Positions 45,095 to 54,628 are shown, numbered from the stretch's first letter. The stretch: DNA of 64,000 nucleotides from Qipengyuania sp. JC766 (GCF_040717445.1 NZ_JBFEFL010000001.1:558001-622000), one strand, 5' to 3'. The notes: generated from the sequence alone by a model not told the origin. A program made the numbers and translations.

Positions 45095-46650
45095 TGGACG
45101 GCTTCCCGATCCTCTCGATCCTCCTGCTGGTGCCGCTGGTTGCGGCCGTAGCCTGCCTGTTCGCAAATGCGGGCGCGGCAAGGCTGATCGCGCTCGGTGC
45201 CACGCTGGTCAATCTCGCCCTGGGCCTGGTCCTGTGGGCCAATTACGATGTCGGCGGGGCCCAGTGGCAGTTCCAAGAAAAGGCGGAGCTGTTCGCCGGG
45301 TTCTCCTACGCACTCGGGATCGACGGCATCGCGTTGATGCTGATCGTGCTGAGCGTGTTCCTGATGCCGATCTGCATCTTGGCGAGCTGGGACGCGATCA
45401 GGACGCGCGTGGGCGAATACATGGCCGCGTTCCTGTTCATGGAACTGCTGATGATCGGCGTGTTCGCCGCGCAGGACCTGTTCCTGTTTTACATTTTCTT
45501 CGAGGCCGGCCTCATCCCGATGTACCTCATCATCGGCATCTGGGGCGGGGACAACCGGATCTACGCCAGCTACAAGTTCTTCCTCTACACGCTTCTCGGC
45601 TCGGTCCTGATGCTGATCGCGATGCTGTGGATGGCGAACGAAGCCGGCACTACCGACATCCCGACGCTGATGCAGTTCGACTTCGCTCCCTATGCGCAGC
45701 AGTGGCTGTGGCTGGCCTTCTTTGCCAGTTTCGCGGTGAAGATGCCGATGTGGCCGGTGCATACCTGGCTGCCCGATGCGCACGTCCAGGCACCCACGGC
45801 AGGCTCCGTGATCCTCGCGGGCGTTCTCCTGAAGATGGGCGGATACGGCTTCATCCGGTTCAGCCTCCCGATGTTCCCCGATGCCAGCGCGCAATTCCTT
45901 TGGCTGGTGCTGGGGCTCAGCATGGCCGCGGTCGTGATCACCAGCCTGATCGCGCTGGTCCAGCACGACATGAAGAAGCTGATCGCCTACAGTTCGGTCG
46001 CCCATATGGGCATCGTGACGGCGGGTCTGTTCGCCTTCAACCAGCAGGGCCTCGAAGGCGCGATGGTCATGATGCTCAGCCACGGGCTCGTGTCGGGCGC
46101 ATTGTTCCTGTGCGTCGGCGTGATCTACGACCGTCTCCACACGCGGGAGATCGACCGGTACGGCGGCCTCGCGATCAACATGCCGCATTACGCGATCTTC
46201 TTTCTGCTGTTCACCATGGCCAGCATCGGATTGCCCGGTACCAGCGGCTTCGTCGCCGAATTCCTGAGCCTGATCGGGGTCTACGAAGTATCGAGCTTCG
46301 CGACCTTCGTCCTGACCACGGGGATCATCCTTGGCGCAGGCTACATGCTCTATCTCTACTGGCGCGTGGCGTTCGGAACGCAGCGCAATGCCGATGCTGC
46401 CGCCATGCCGGATCTGACCATGCGCGAATGGATCATGCTGACGCCGATCGCGGCGGCCGTTCTCTGGATGGGCGTCTATCCGGAAAGCTTCCTTGCCCCG
46501 ATGCGGCAGGATATTGCCGCACTCGACGCGCGCCTCGCCCCGGCCGAGCCGGCCGGCGATGCGAAGGTGGCGCCGGGGACCCCGCGCGAAGAGGCAGCCA
46601 ACTACATACCGTACGAAAAAGCCGCGCATGGCGGTGAGGGCGAACATTGA
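45094..46650 (+). CDS. nuoM: NADH-quinone oxidoreductase subunit M
   Basis: 518 aa from ATG 45094 (TGATG with nuoL); a longer in-frame extension into nuoL is rejected. Antiporter-like subunit with FYIFFEAGLIPMYLIIGIWGG, VHTWLPDAHVQAPTAGSVILAG and AYSSVAHMG. The C-terminal 40 residues are Ala/Pro/Glu-rich and polar. It shares one base with the nuoN ATG. Confidence 0.97.
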   Translation: MDGFPILSILLLVPLVAAVACLFANAGAARLIALGATLVNLALGLVLWANYDVGGAQWQFQEKAELFAGFSYALGIDGIALMLIVLSVFLMPICILASWDAIRTRVGEYMAAFLFMELLMIGVFAAQDLFLFYIFFEAGLIPMYLIIGIWGGDNRIYASYKFFLYTLLGSVLMLIAMLWMANEAGTTDIPTLMQFDFAPYAQQWLWLAFFASFAVKMPMWPVHTWLPDAHVQAPTAGSVILAGVLLKMGGYGFIRFSLPMFPDASAQFLWLVLGLSMAAVVITSLIALVQHDMKKLIAYSSVAHMGIVTAGLFAFNQQGLEGAMVMMLSHGLVSGALFLCVGVIYDRLHTREIDRYGGLAINMPHYAIFFLLFTMASIGLPGTSGFVAEFLSLIGVYEVSSFATFVLTTGIILGAGYMLYLYWRVAFGTQRNADAAAMPDLTMREWIMLTPIAAAVLWMGVYPESFLAPMRQDIAALDARLAPAEPAGDAKVAPGTPREEAANYIPYEKAAHGGEGEH

Positions 46651-48110
46651 TGGATCTTCACGTCTCCCTGCACATCGCCATGCCGGAGATCCTCCTGTCG
46701 GTCGCCGCCATGGCGCTGCTGATGGTCGCTGCCTTTGTCGGCAAGTCTTCGGCGCGGATCGTCACGATCCTGTCGGTGGCCGCGCTCGTCGGTGCGGCCG
46801 TCATTGCGGGCCATTTCATGCTCAACCCCGTCGCGGACGGCGGTGCGGCATTCGGCGGTATCTACCGGGCGGACGGGTTCGCCGGATTCGCAAAGATTCT
46901 CATTTTCCTCGGCGCGATCGGCTGCCTGGTCGTCACACCGAGCTTCTTCGAAGCGAACGGAACCTATCGGCCCGAATACGCCGTCATCGTCCTGCTGAAT
47001 GCCACCGGCATGGGGATCATGGCTTCGGCAACGGATCTCATGACGCTGTATCTGGGTCTGGAACTCAGCAGCCTCGCCTCGTACGTGCTCGCAAGTTTCG
47101 CGCGCGACGATGCCCGTTCGTCGGAAGCCGGCCTCAAATACTTCGTCCTCGGCGCTCTGGCTTCCGGGATCCTGCTATACGGCATGAGCCTCGTCTACGG
47201 TTTCGCCGGGTCGACCTCCTACCAGGCCATTGCGCTGGCGGTGGATGCCGACATGACCACGGGCCTCCTTTTCGGGATCGTGTTCGTACTGGCGGGTCTC
47301 GCCTTCAAGATTGCTGCCGTCCCATTCCACATGTGGACGCCGGACGTCTACGAGGGCGCGCCGACGCCGGTGACCATGTTCTTCGCGACTGCACCCAAGG
47401 TGGCGGCGCTAGCGATCCTCATGCGCATGGCGCTCGAGCCCTTCGGCGGCCAGATCGATGCTTGGCGCCAGATCGTCATCTTCGCAGCTCTTGCGTCGAT
47501 CATCGTCGGTGCCCTCGGCGCCATCGGGCAGGACAATCTGAAGCGCCTGCTGGCCTACAGCTCGATCAACAATGTCGGCTTCATCCTGATCGGTCTCGCT
47601 GCCGGAACGGTCGAAGGCGCAAGCGCGATGCTGGTCTATCTGACCTTCTACGTCGCCATGACGCTGGGCAGTTTCGTGGCGGTGCTGATGCTGCGCGACG
47701 GGCAGGGCGCGCAGGTCGAGGAACTCCGGTCGATTGCCGGGCTTTCGACCTCGCGACCGGGCATTGCGCTGTGCCTCGCGATCATGATGTTCAGCCTCGC
47801 CGGAATCCCGCCCATGATGGGGTTCTGGAGCAAGTTCGTCGTGTTTCAAGCGGCGGTCGAGGCCGACCTGATCCTGCTGGCGGCGCTTGGCATCGCGGCG
47901 AGCGTGATCGGCGCGTTCTACTACCTGAAGGTCGTCAAGGTCATGTATTTCGACGATCCTGCCAACGTGGTGTCCGGAAAGGCGCAGCTGTCGCGCTGGA
48001 TCGTCCTCGCGCTCACGACGCTCGTCGTGTCTCCGGTGGCGTTCCTCTTCACCCGCTGGCTCGGTAGCTGGGCGGATTACACGGCGCTCTCGCTCTTCGT
48101 CTCCAGTTGA
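46650..48110 (+). CDS. nuoN: NADH-quinone oxidoreductase subunit N
   Basis: 486 aa. ATG 46650 follows the one-base overlap with nuoM. Antiporter-like subunit with LYLGLELSSLASYVLASF, VPFHMWTPDVYEGAPTPVT and AYSSINNVGFILIG. It completes the 14 subunits. The stop TGA is overlapped by the TTG start of birA, so the biotin ligase is probably read from the same transcript. Confidence 0.97.
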   Translation: MDLHVSLHIAMPEILLSVAAMALLMVAAFVGKSSARIVTILSVAALVGAAVIAGHFMLNPVADGGAAFGGIYRADGFAGFAKILIFLGAIGCLVVTPSFFEANGTYRPEYAVIVLLNATGMGIMASATDLMTLYLGLELSSLASYVLASFARDDARSSEAGLKYFVLGALASGILLYGMSLVYGFAGSTSYQAIALAVDADMTTGLLFGIVFVLAGLAFKIAAVPFHMWTPDVYEGAPTPVTMFFATAPKVAALAILMRMALEPFGGQIDAWRQIVIFAALASIIVGALGAIGQDNLKRLLAYSSINNVGFILIGLAAGTVEGASAMLVYLTFYVAMTLGSFVAVLMLRDGQGAQVEELRSIAGLSTSRPGIALCLAIMMFSLAGIPPMMGFWSKFVVFQAAVEADLILLAALGIAASVIGAFYYLKVVKVMYFDDPANVVSGKAQLSRWIVLALTTLVVSPVAFLFTRWLGSWADYTALSLFVSS

Positions 48111-48817
48111 TCCGGACAGTTCCAGAAACCGGCTCCACCAATGCCGATCTGCTCGCCCGGCTCCGATCGGGCGAACACCTGGTCGAAGGCGAATGGCTGG
48201 TCGCCGATCGCCAGACGCGCGGGCGGGGCCGGCAGGGTCGCGAATGGTTTGACGATTCCGGCAACTTCATGGGTTCGACGGTCGCAAGACTGCTGCCCGG
48301 GGATCCGGCACCGTCGACCCTGACCTTTGTCGCCAGCCTTGCCCTCCATGAAACGCTGAGGCGCTTCCTTCCCGGCACGACTTCGCTGAAGCTCAAATGG
48401 CCGAACGACCTGCTTCTCGAAAATGCCAAGGTATCCGGCATCCTGCTGGAGTGGGAGGGGCAGACCGTCGTCGTGGGCGTAGGCGTGAACCTGCGCTCGG
48501 CTCCGGACGTGGGAGAGCGCCGCGTCACCGCGGTTTCGGATCACGCTCCGGCACCGGATCGCGACCGGTTTGCCGGCGAATTCGCCGCGCAGTTCGCGAC
48601 TGAACTCGATCGCTGGCGATCCTACGGCTTCGAACCCATCCGGTCGCGCTGGCTGGCCGCGGCGCATCCGGTCGGGACGGCGCTGGCCGTGCACGATGCG
48701 GACGGCCACAAGGTCACGGGAAGCTTTGCCGGACTTTCGCAGGACGGATCGCTCTTGCTCCGCACGGCGGACGGTGCGACTCAAACCGTCCATGCGGGCG
48801 ATCTGGAACTCGCCTGA
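48107..48817 (+). CDS. birA: biotin--[acetyl-CoA-carboxylase] ligase
   Basis: 236 aa from TTG 48107 (TTGA overlap with nuoN); this start is favoured because the conserved ETGSTNADLL begins only seven residues in. The biotin/ATP loop is GRGRQGREW (39-47) and the catalytic Lys108 is in KVSGILLEW. The N-terminal DNA-binding domain of E. coli BirA is absent, so it is a ligase only, not a repressor. It attaches biotin to the carboxylase carrier protein. Confidence 0.93.
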   Translation: MIRTVPETGSTNADLLARLRSGEHLVEGEWLVADRQTRGRGRQGREWFDDSGNFMGSTVARLLPGDPAPSTLTFVASLALHETLRRFLPGTTSLKLKWPNDLLLENAKVSGILLEWEGQTVVVGVGVNLRSAPDVGERRVTAVSDHAPAPDRDRFAGEFAAQFATELDRWRSYGFEPIRSRWLAAAHPVGTALAVHDADGHKVTGSFAGLSQDGSLLLRTADGATQTVHAGDLELA

Positions 48818-48829
48818 GGGGAGAACAAC

Positions 48830-49612
48830 ATGCTGCTCGCGATCGATGTCGGCAATACCAATCTCGTCTTCGCGCTTTTCGACGGTGACGAGGTCAAGGC
48901 GCGCTGGCGCATTGCCACCGATGCCAGGCGCACCGGTGACGAATACGCGGTCTGGCTGCTGCAATTGCTCGGTACGGTCGGGATCGAGCGATCCGATATC
49001 GACCAGGTTATCTACGGCTCGGTCGTGCCGCGCGCGGACCACAACCTGTCGGTTCTGTGCGAAGAATATCTCGGTATTACGCCGCTGGTGGCAGGACAGG
49101 GCAAGGCATCATGGGGCTTCGAGATCGACGTGGAGCAGCCGAGCTCGCTGGGCGCGGACCGGGCTCTCAATTGCATCGCCGCCAGCAAACTTGTCGGCGG
49201 TGACATGATCGTCGTCGATTTCGGTACCGCGACCAAATTCGAAGCGGTCGATTTCAACGGAACCTACAAGGGCGGGATCATCACGCCCGGGATCAATCTG
49301 AGCCTCGATGCGCTGGTGGGGAAGACGGCGAAGCTCCCCCGGATCGCAATCGCGGCACCCGAAACGCGCAGCGTCATCGGTCGCAACACGGAAGACCAGA
49401 TGCTGATCGGCATATTCTGGGGTTATGTCGCGATGATGGAAGGGTTGATCGAACGGATGCGGGCAGAGATCGGGCGACCGGTGAAAGTCGTGGCGACCGG
49501 CGGCCTTGCCGTCCTGTTCGACGAGCACACCGACATATTCGATGTCGTCGATCGCGACCTGACAATCCGCGGCCTCCAGATACTGGCGGACCGCGCAGCA
49601 CGGAAAGACTGA
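48830..49612 (+). CDS. coaX: type III pantothenate kinase
   Basis: 260 aa. The ASKHA-fold motifs are [14 protein letters not shown] at the N-terminus, [11 protein letters not shown] in the middle and [12 protein letters not shown], with a late [15 protein letters not shown]. It performs the first step of coenzyme A synthesis in the cytoplasm. GGGGAG precedes the ATG. The birA-coaX-rnj order after nuoN is common in alphaproteobacteria. Confidence 0.95.
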   Translation: MLLAIDVGNTNLVFALFDGDEVKARWRIATDARRTGDEYAVWLLQLLGTVGIERSDIDQVIYGSVVPRADHNLSVLCEEYLGITPLVAGQGKASWGFEIDVEQPSSLGADRALNCIAASKLVGGDMIVVDFGTATKFEAVDFNGTYKGGIITPGINLSLDALVGKTAKLPRIAIAAPETRSVIGRNTEDQMLIGIFWGYVAMMEGLIERMRAEIGRPVKVVATGGLAVLFDEHTDIFDVVDRDLTIRGLQILADRAARKD

Positions 49613-49616
49613 TGCG

Positions 49617-51254
49617 TTGAAGAAAGATTGTACCCCCGAAGACGAACTCCTTTTCCTCGCCCTTGGCGGATCGGGGGAGATCGGCATGAACGTCAATCTA
49701 TACGGGACCCAGGGCAAATGGCTCATGGTCGATCTGGGAATGACGTTCTCGGGCAACGAATATCCCGGCGTCGATCTCGTCTTTGCCGATCTGGAATTCA
49801 TCGAGGACCGGGCGGATGACCTTGTCGGCATTGTGCTGACGCACGGTCACGAGGACCATATCGGCGCCGTCCCGTATTTCGCCGAGGAACTGGGTGTCCC
49901 GCTCTATGCCACGCCGTTCACGGCCGAACTCGTGCGGCGCAAGCTTGCCGAGGCGGGCATCGCCGACCGTGTCCGGCTAATCGAGATCGACGACAACGAG
50001 CGCTTCGATATCGGTCCCTTCGGGATAACATACCTTCCGCTGGCCCATTCCATCGCGGAAGGTCATGCGGTCCTGGTCGACACGCCGCAGGGTCGGGTCT
50101 TCCATACGGGCGACTGGAAGCTGGACGACGAACCGATCATCGGCGAACCGACCACGCAGGAGGAACTGGAAGCAATCGGCAGGGACGGAGTGCTCGCTCT
50201 GGTCTGCGATTCCACCAATGTCTTCAACCCGGTGCCGAGCGGTTCGGAAGGCGCCGTGCGCGACGGCTTGCTTGAAGAAGTCTCGAAACACGAAGGCAAG
50301 CGGGTGCTTGTCACCACATTTGCATCCAATGTCGCGCGGATGGACACGCTCGGCGAAGTTGCGCGCGCCACCGGACGCAAGGTCTGCGTGGCGGGCCGGT
50401 CGCTGGACCGGATCCTCGAAGTCTCGCAGGCCAACGGCTACCTGACCGACTTTCCCGAGCCGGTTGATTTCGACACGGCCATGCGTCTGCCGCGTGGGGA
50501 TGTGCTGATCATCGCGACCGGCGGGCAGGGCGAGCCGCGCGCGGCCCTGTCCCGGATCGCCGAGGGCAATCATCCGCTCGAATTGTCGCAAGGCGACGTC
50601 GTGCTGTTTTCCAGTCGCCAGATCCCTGGAAACGAGATCGCTATCGGCAAGATGCAGAACCAGCTCGCCGCGCGGGGGATCGAGATGATTACCGACCGCC
50701 AGAGCATGATCCACGTTTCCGGCCACCCGGGCCGCCCGGAACTCGAGGCCCTGTACGGATGGCTGAAGCCAGAGATACTCGTTCCCGTCCATGGCGAGAT
50801 GCGCCACATGCAGGAACAGGCGAGGCTGGGTCTCGGAACGGGTATCGGATACGCCGTGGTGCAGAAGAACGGCGACCTCGTGCGGCTTGCGCCGGGCAAG
50901 CCCGCGAAGCTGGCGGAAGTCCAGACAGGCCGGCTCGTCCTCGACGGCGACCTGATCGTACCAGCCGATGGCGAGGCGATCGCCATGCGTCGCAGGCTGG
51001 CCCATAACGGCGCGATCTTCGTGTCACTGGATGGGCGCAACAAGCCCACCATCGAAGCCCTCGGCCTGCCGCTGGACGAAGACTACGCCGAGTTTGAAGC
51101 GGAAGCGAAAGAGGACGTCGCCAAGGCGATCAAGCGCCTCAAGGGCAAGAGCGAGCGCAGCGATGTGGCCGAAGCCACCCGCCTCGCAGTCAGGCGGGCG
51201 GCCCAGCGCTGGAGCGGCAAGCGTCCGCAAGTGCGCGTGGTGATGACGGGGTAG
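49617..51254 (+). CDS. rnj: ribonuclease J
   Basis: 545 aa from TTG 49617, with GGAAAG about 10 bases upstream; no in-frame ATG lies closer to the conserved LLFLALGGSGEIGMN. The metallo-beta-lactamase motif THGHEDH is at 75-81, followed by HTGDWKLD and a beta-CASP region (CDSTNVF, TTFASNVARM, HVSGHPGRPELE). It is a 5'-3' exo- and endoribonuclease; here it coexists with RNase E in the same window. Confidence 0.95.
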   Translation: MKKDCTPEDELLFLALGGSGEIGMNVNLYGTQGKWLMVDLGMTFSGNEYPGVDLVFADLEFIEDRADDLVGIVLTHGHEDHIGAVPYFAEELGVPLYATPFTAELVRRKLAEAGIADRVRLIEIDDNERFDIGPFGITYLPLAHSIAEGHAVLVDTPQGRVFHTGDWKLDDEPIIGEPTTQEELEAIGRDGVLALVCDSTNVFNPVPSGSEGAVRDGLLEEVSKHEGKRVLVTTFASNVARMDTLGEVARATGRKVCVAGRSLDRILEVSQANGYLTDFPEPVDFDTAMRLPRGDVLIIATGGQGEPRAALSRIAEGNHPLELSQGDVVLFSSRQIPGNEIAIGKMQNQLAARGIEMITDRQSMIHVSGHPGRPELEALYGWLKPEILVPVHGEMRHMQEQARLGLGTGIGYAVVQKNGDLVRLAPGKPAKLAEVQTGRLVLDGDLIVPADGEAIAMRRRLAHNGAIFVSLDGRNKPTIEALGLPLDEDYAEFEAEAKEDVAKAIKRLKGKSERSDVAEATRLAVRRAAQRWSGKRPQVRVVMTG

Positions 51255-51258
51255 CGCT

Positions 51259-51543
51259 ATGGCATGGACTTCCATCCTGGCGATCTACATCCTGATGTGG
51301 TCGATGGTCGCCTTCCTGTTACTGCCCTTCGGTGTGAGGACGGCGGACGAGGCCGGCGTCCGGAAGATCGAAGGGCAGGCTGACAGTGCGCCGGCCAATT
51401 TCCGCGGCGGCCGGCTCGCGTTGCGGGCCACCGTCATCGCTGCGGTTCTTACCGCAGTGTATGTCGCGAACTGGGAATATGGCTGGATCGACGTTCGCGA
51501 TCTCGACGTGTTCGGGCGCCTGATCGGTCGACCGGCCGCCTGA
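51259..51543 (+). CDS. DUF1467 family membrane protein
   Basis: 94 aa with two TM helices (about 3-23 and 55-75). The first is followed by LPFGVRTADEAG, the recognisable motif of the alphaproteobacterial DUF1467 family. The gene starts 4 bases after rnj. Function unknown; its fixed place after the nuo-birA-coaX-rnj genes suggests a membrane or energy-related role. Confidence 0.85.
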   Translation: MAWTSILAIYILMWSMVAFLLLPFGVRTADEAGVRKIEGQADSAPANFRGGRLALRATVIAAVLTAVYVANWEYGWIDVRDLDVFGRLIGRPAA

Positions 51544-51556
51544 ACCACCGGCCCGG

Positions 51557-54163
51557 TCAGTCGCGCAGCCGTTCGATCGCCTGCGCCAGCGCGACGTAAA
51601 GCTTGCCCATGTCGGAACTCAGCAGCGTCACGCTCAGCGCGTTGCCGTCCCGGGTCGAAAGCATGGTGCGCAACATCGCCTCGAAATCGTGGATGTAGCG
51701 GCTGACGTTTTCCCTGAAATCGGGGTCCGCATCGTAGAGTTCGGCCAGTTCGCGCGCTTCCGAGTTGTTCAGCAGCCGCACCGCGCGTCGGGTGAAAATG
51801 CCGCGGTCACCGCGCAGGTAGGATGCCCACGAACTGTCCGACACGTCTGCGTCGAGGGCCTTGGCAATGTCGATCGCGTTTGAATTAAGGGCCTCGGTAA
51901 TTAGCGCGCTGCGGCGGGCGAAGTCGTTGTCGATCCGCTCTTCCGCCCGTTCGCGCGCCTGTGCCACCCGGTTTTCCAAATTGATGGCCAGTTCATTGAT
52001 GCGGCCGAGCTGGTCGCGCAGTTCCATGATCGTCTGGCGCCCGGCGGCACCGATCCGGTCGGAGTTCTGCTCCAGTTCCTCGATTGCCGCCGCAATGCGG
52101 GTATTCAGCGCCTCCTCGAGCGAGGTCACCGCGCGCTTGCCGACTTCTTCGCCCAGACTGTCGGCCCGATCCATCAGTGCCGCTTCGAGTTCGCCCGGCG
52201 CGGCTTCCGCCGCATCGCGCAGGCGTTCGAGGAGAGTGGCCAGTTCGGTACGCGTCTTTTCCGAGAGTTCCGCGATGGCCGCGGTGCTGTCGTCGAGATC
52301 GGTCCGGATATCGCTTGCAAGACCGACATGGTCCCGGCGTAGCTGGGCGACCCGATCGTTGAAGATCTCGATATCGGCCGTGGCTTGCCGGGATTCGTCC
52401 CGCGCCGCGATGACATAGCTCGACAGGTCTTCGCCCTTGGCGGCCGACGCGGTCACTGTTTCGTAAAGGGCGTCGACTCGATCTGCGAGGTCGGACAGCG
52501 TCTGGTGCGCGTCGCGGATCGCCTGCGGCAGATGATCCTGGCTGTGCTGGGAGCTTGCCTGGATGAGTTCCAGCAGGCGCACCGACGCATCGGTCAATTG
52601 CGCGATGGCGGCATCCGTCTGTGCGATTTCGTTGCGGCTGTCCGCCAGCTTGCGCTCGGCAAGGGTGGCGCTCTCTTCCAGGTTCGAGCCGATCCGCTCG
52701 CTGTCGCTGGCGAGCGTAGCGACGGTTTCACGCAGCTTGCGCACCGGTTCGGCGAGCCGGGCATCCAGTTCCTCGACGGATTTCGCGAATTCCTCGTGGC
52801 TGCCGCGCCGTTCGGAAAAGGCCTTGTCGATCGCGGCGAGGCGGACTTCGAACGAAGCGATTGCCTTGCCTTCGTCGGCCAGCATCATCGCCTGCCGATC
52901 CTTGACGCGGTCCATGAGTTTCTGGTCGCGATAAAGGATGTTGCGATCGACCTGTTCGGCTTCCTCGCGCAGGGCCTCCAGCTTCGCATTGGCGGATTCC
53001 AAGGCCTGCTGGTCGATCCGCTGGATTTCCGCGATGGCTGCGGTCAGGCGATCCGTGATGCTGTCGACCTGCGCGTTCCACAGGCTCGCGGCTTCTTCTT
53101 CGCCCGATCTGATGGCGCTGGCGGCTTCCTCGGCACCTGCCCTGAGGTCTGCAGCGCGCTGCACGAGCGCCTCGACGGCTTCGTCCTCGCTACCGGACAG
53201 GATGGTCCGGGCATCGGCGATCTCGTTGCGCAATCCGTCGATCCGTCGGCGCATAGAGGCGGCGGCCTGGGCCTCGCTCGTCTCGAGCTCGCTGCGCCAT
53301 GCATCGGCGGCGTCGCGCAGCTGCGAAAGCCGGTCCTGGACGAATTGCTCGACGGCGCGGGTCTTCGCATCGAAGGCCTCCATCGCGTCCTCGATATGCG
53401 ATTGAAGCGCTCGAATGCGCTCTTCGCCCTGTGCCCCGCGTTCGGAGAGCGTTTCGAAGCCTCTCTGCAGGGCGCCGAGGCTGTCCTGCGCGGTGTTGCC
53501 CGCAACGCCGATCTGGTTGGCGACATCGCGCGCCGAATTGGCAATGACCGGCAGGTCCGCGCGCAACCGGTTCATGTTGACGACCGCGCTCTCGCTCGCC
53601 GAGTCGATCGCGTCCATCTGCGCGGCGTTGGAACCGATCAGGCTTTCGAGGCGATCGGATTGCTCGCCGATCCGCTGGGTCGCCACGCGGCCGAGCGTCT
53701 CCAGCTCCCGCGACTGGGAGCCGAGGAATTCGCGTGCGAGACTCAGTTCGCGATTCACGGTCGCGAGCCGGGTCTCCAGTTCCGCGGATTCGGCAGAAAG
53801 CGCCCTTGCGGTCCGGGCGAACCGCGCGGCCTCGCTGCGGCTGTTGCGCTGGAGGATCAGGTAGAGCGCCGCGACGAGGACGACCGGAATGGTCCACTGG
53901 ACCACCAGTTCGACCGCGCGGGTCAGGCTCGTCCCGGCCATGATCTCGGCCCGATGGGCAAATCCGACGAGGGCGGTCCAGCCGACCACGGCGAGGATTG
54001 CGATGGCAGGAACGATCCGGCCCATGCCGCTGCGCGAAGCTACGTCTTCCTCGACCCACTCTTCGGTCCACGGCGCGCCATCGGGCAGTCCTTCGCCGGC
54101 GGCCATGTCTGCCTCACGCGCTTCTTCGGCCCGATCCTCGTCCTGTTCGATTATGGCGCGCAT
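51557..54163 (-). CDS. large two-TM coiled-coil protein, TipN-like architecture
   Basis: 868 aa. ATG at 54163 is chosen because it follows GGGGGGATC and starts just before the conserved part; sequence further upstream is antisense to the next gene. The N-terminal 45 residues are acidic. Two TM helices lie at about 49-69 and 85-105, followed by nearly 700 residues of Ala/Glu/Arg-rich coiled coil. The C-terminus, about 740-868, is less repetitive (SSWASYLRGDRGIFTRRA, LSSDMGKLYVALAQAIERL). Length and layout match TipN, the new-pole marker of Caulobacter, but I cannot show homology by eye. The promoter region has a CtrA-type box. Confidence 0.65.
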   Translation of the reverse strand: MRAIIEQDEDRAEEAREADMAAGEGLPDGAPWTEEWVEEDVASRSGMGRIVPAIAILAVVGWTALVGFAHRAEIMAGTSLTRAVELVVQWTIPVVLVAALYLILQRNSRSEAARFARTARALSAESAELETRLATVNRELSLAREFLGSQSRELETLGRVATQRIGEQSDRLESLIGSNAAQMDAIDSASESAVVNMNRLRADLPVIANSARDVANQIGVAGNTAQDSLGALQRGFETLSERGAQGEERIRALQSHIEDAMEAFDAKTRAVEQFVQDRLSQLRDAADAWRSELETSEAQAAASMRRRIDGLRNEIADARTILSGSEDEAVEALVQRAADLRAGAEEAASAIRSGEEEAASLWNAQVDSITDRLTAAIAEIQRIDQQALESANAKLEALREEAEQVDRNILYRDQKLMDRVKDRQAMMLADEGKAIASFEVRLAAIDKAFSERRGSHEEFAKSVEELDARLAEPVRKLRETVATLASDSERIGSNLEESATLAERKLADSRNEIAQTDAAIAQLTDASVRLLELIQASSQHSQDHLPQAIRDAHQTLSDLADRVDALYETVTASAAKGEDLSSYVIAARDESRQATADIEIFNDRVAQLRRDHVGLASDIRTDLDDSTAAIAELSEKTRTELATLLERLRDAAEAAPGELEAALMDRADSLGEEVGKRAVTSLEEALNTRIAAAIEELEQNSDRIGAAGRQTIMELRDQLGRINELAINLENRVAQARERAEERIDNDFARRSALITEALNSNAIDIAKALDADVSDSSWASYLRGDRGIFTRRAVRLLNNSEARELAELYDADPDFRENVSRYIHDFEAMLRTMLSTRDGNALSVTLLSSDMGKLYVALAQAIERLRD

Positions 54164-54213
54164 GGATCCCCCCTCATTCCCGAACGCGCCAGATACCACC
54201 GGCCGGCAGACGA

Positions 54214-54229
54214 TTAAAGCCATCTTAAC
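54214..54229 (+). promoter_or_regulatory. CtrA-type box TTAA-N7-TTAAC
   Basis: TTAAAGCCATCTTAAC is a perfect match to the full CtrA consensus (two half-sites seven bases apart). It sits in the 91-base divergent gap, 26 bases before the Hpt-like start and 51 bases from the coiled-coil gene start, so it could act on either promoter. Confidence 0.7.
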
Positions 54230-54254
54230 TCCGCTTCGGATAACGGGCTTCACC

Positions 54255-54563
54255 ATGCGACACGAATACGACAGTTTCGAAGCGACGCTGGCGATGGCGG
54301 CCGGGGACGACCAGGGCCTCGCCGACGAATTGCGCCGGACCTTCGCAGACAGTGTCGCGCGCCAGGTGGACCTGCTGAAGCGGGCCCGGTGCGACGGAAA
54401 CTGGCTGGTCGCGGCCCAGCGGCTCAAGAGCCTCGCTTCGTCATTCTTCGCGCAGGAACTGATCGAACTTGCGGACCTCGCCATCGAATCCGCCCCGGGC
54501 GATCCAGTCGCGGTGCGCAGGCTGGAAGATTTCGTCTCGGACATGCGCACCGGCCAGAACTGA
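54255..54563 (+). CDS. Hpt-like protein lacking the phospho-accepting histidine
   Basis: 102 aa helical protein from ATG 54255. The segment VAAQRLKSLASSFFAQELIELADLAI matches the Hpt core pattern AHRLKGxAxxFGA, but the His is replaced by Gln55 (codon CAG, checked in the DNA) and the usual small Gly by Ser59. It therefore probably cannot relay phosphate in the normal way. It is divergent from the coiled-coil gene with a CtrA-type box between, and two more signalling-type genes follow on the same strand. It might bind a kinase or receiver as a decoy. Confidence 0.7.
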   Translation: MRHEYDSFEATLAMAAGDDQGLADELRRTFADSVARQVDLLKRARCDGNWLVAAQRLKSLASSFFAQELIELADLAIESAPGDPVAVRRLEDFVSDMRTGQN

Positions 54564-54612
54564 TCGGCAAAGGCCGACATTGCACCCGCACAGCCGGCCG
54601 CATAGCGTTCGG

Positions 54613-54628
54613 ATAACACCGATTTAAC
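54613..54628 (+). promoter_or_regulatory. near-consensus CtrA-type site ATAA-N7-TTAAC
   Basis: ATAACACCGATTTAAC has one mismatch to TTAA-N7-TTAAC and lies 24 bases before the DUF2336-like gene. The right half-site with its following C (TTAACC) is consensus. One mismatch is common in real CtrA sites but also arises by chance. Confidence 0.4.
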
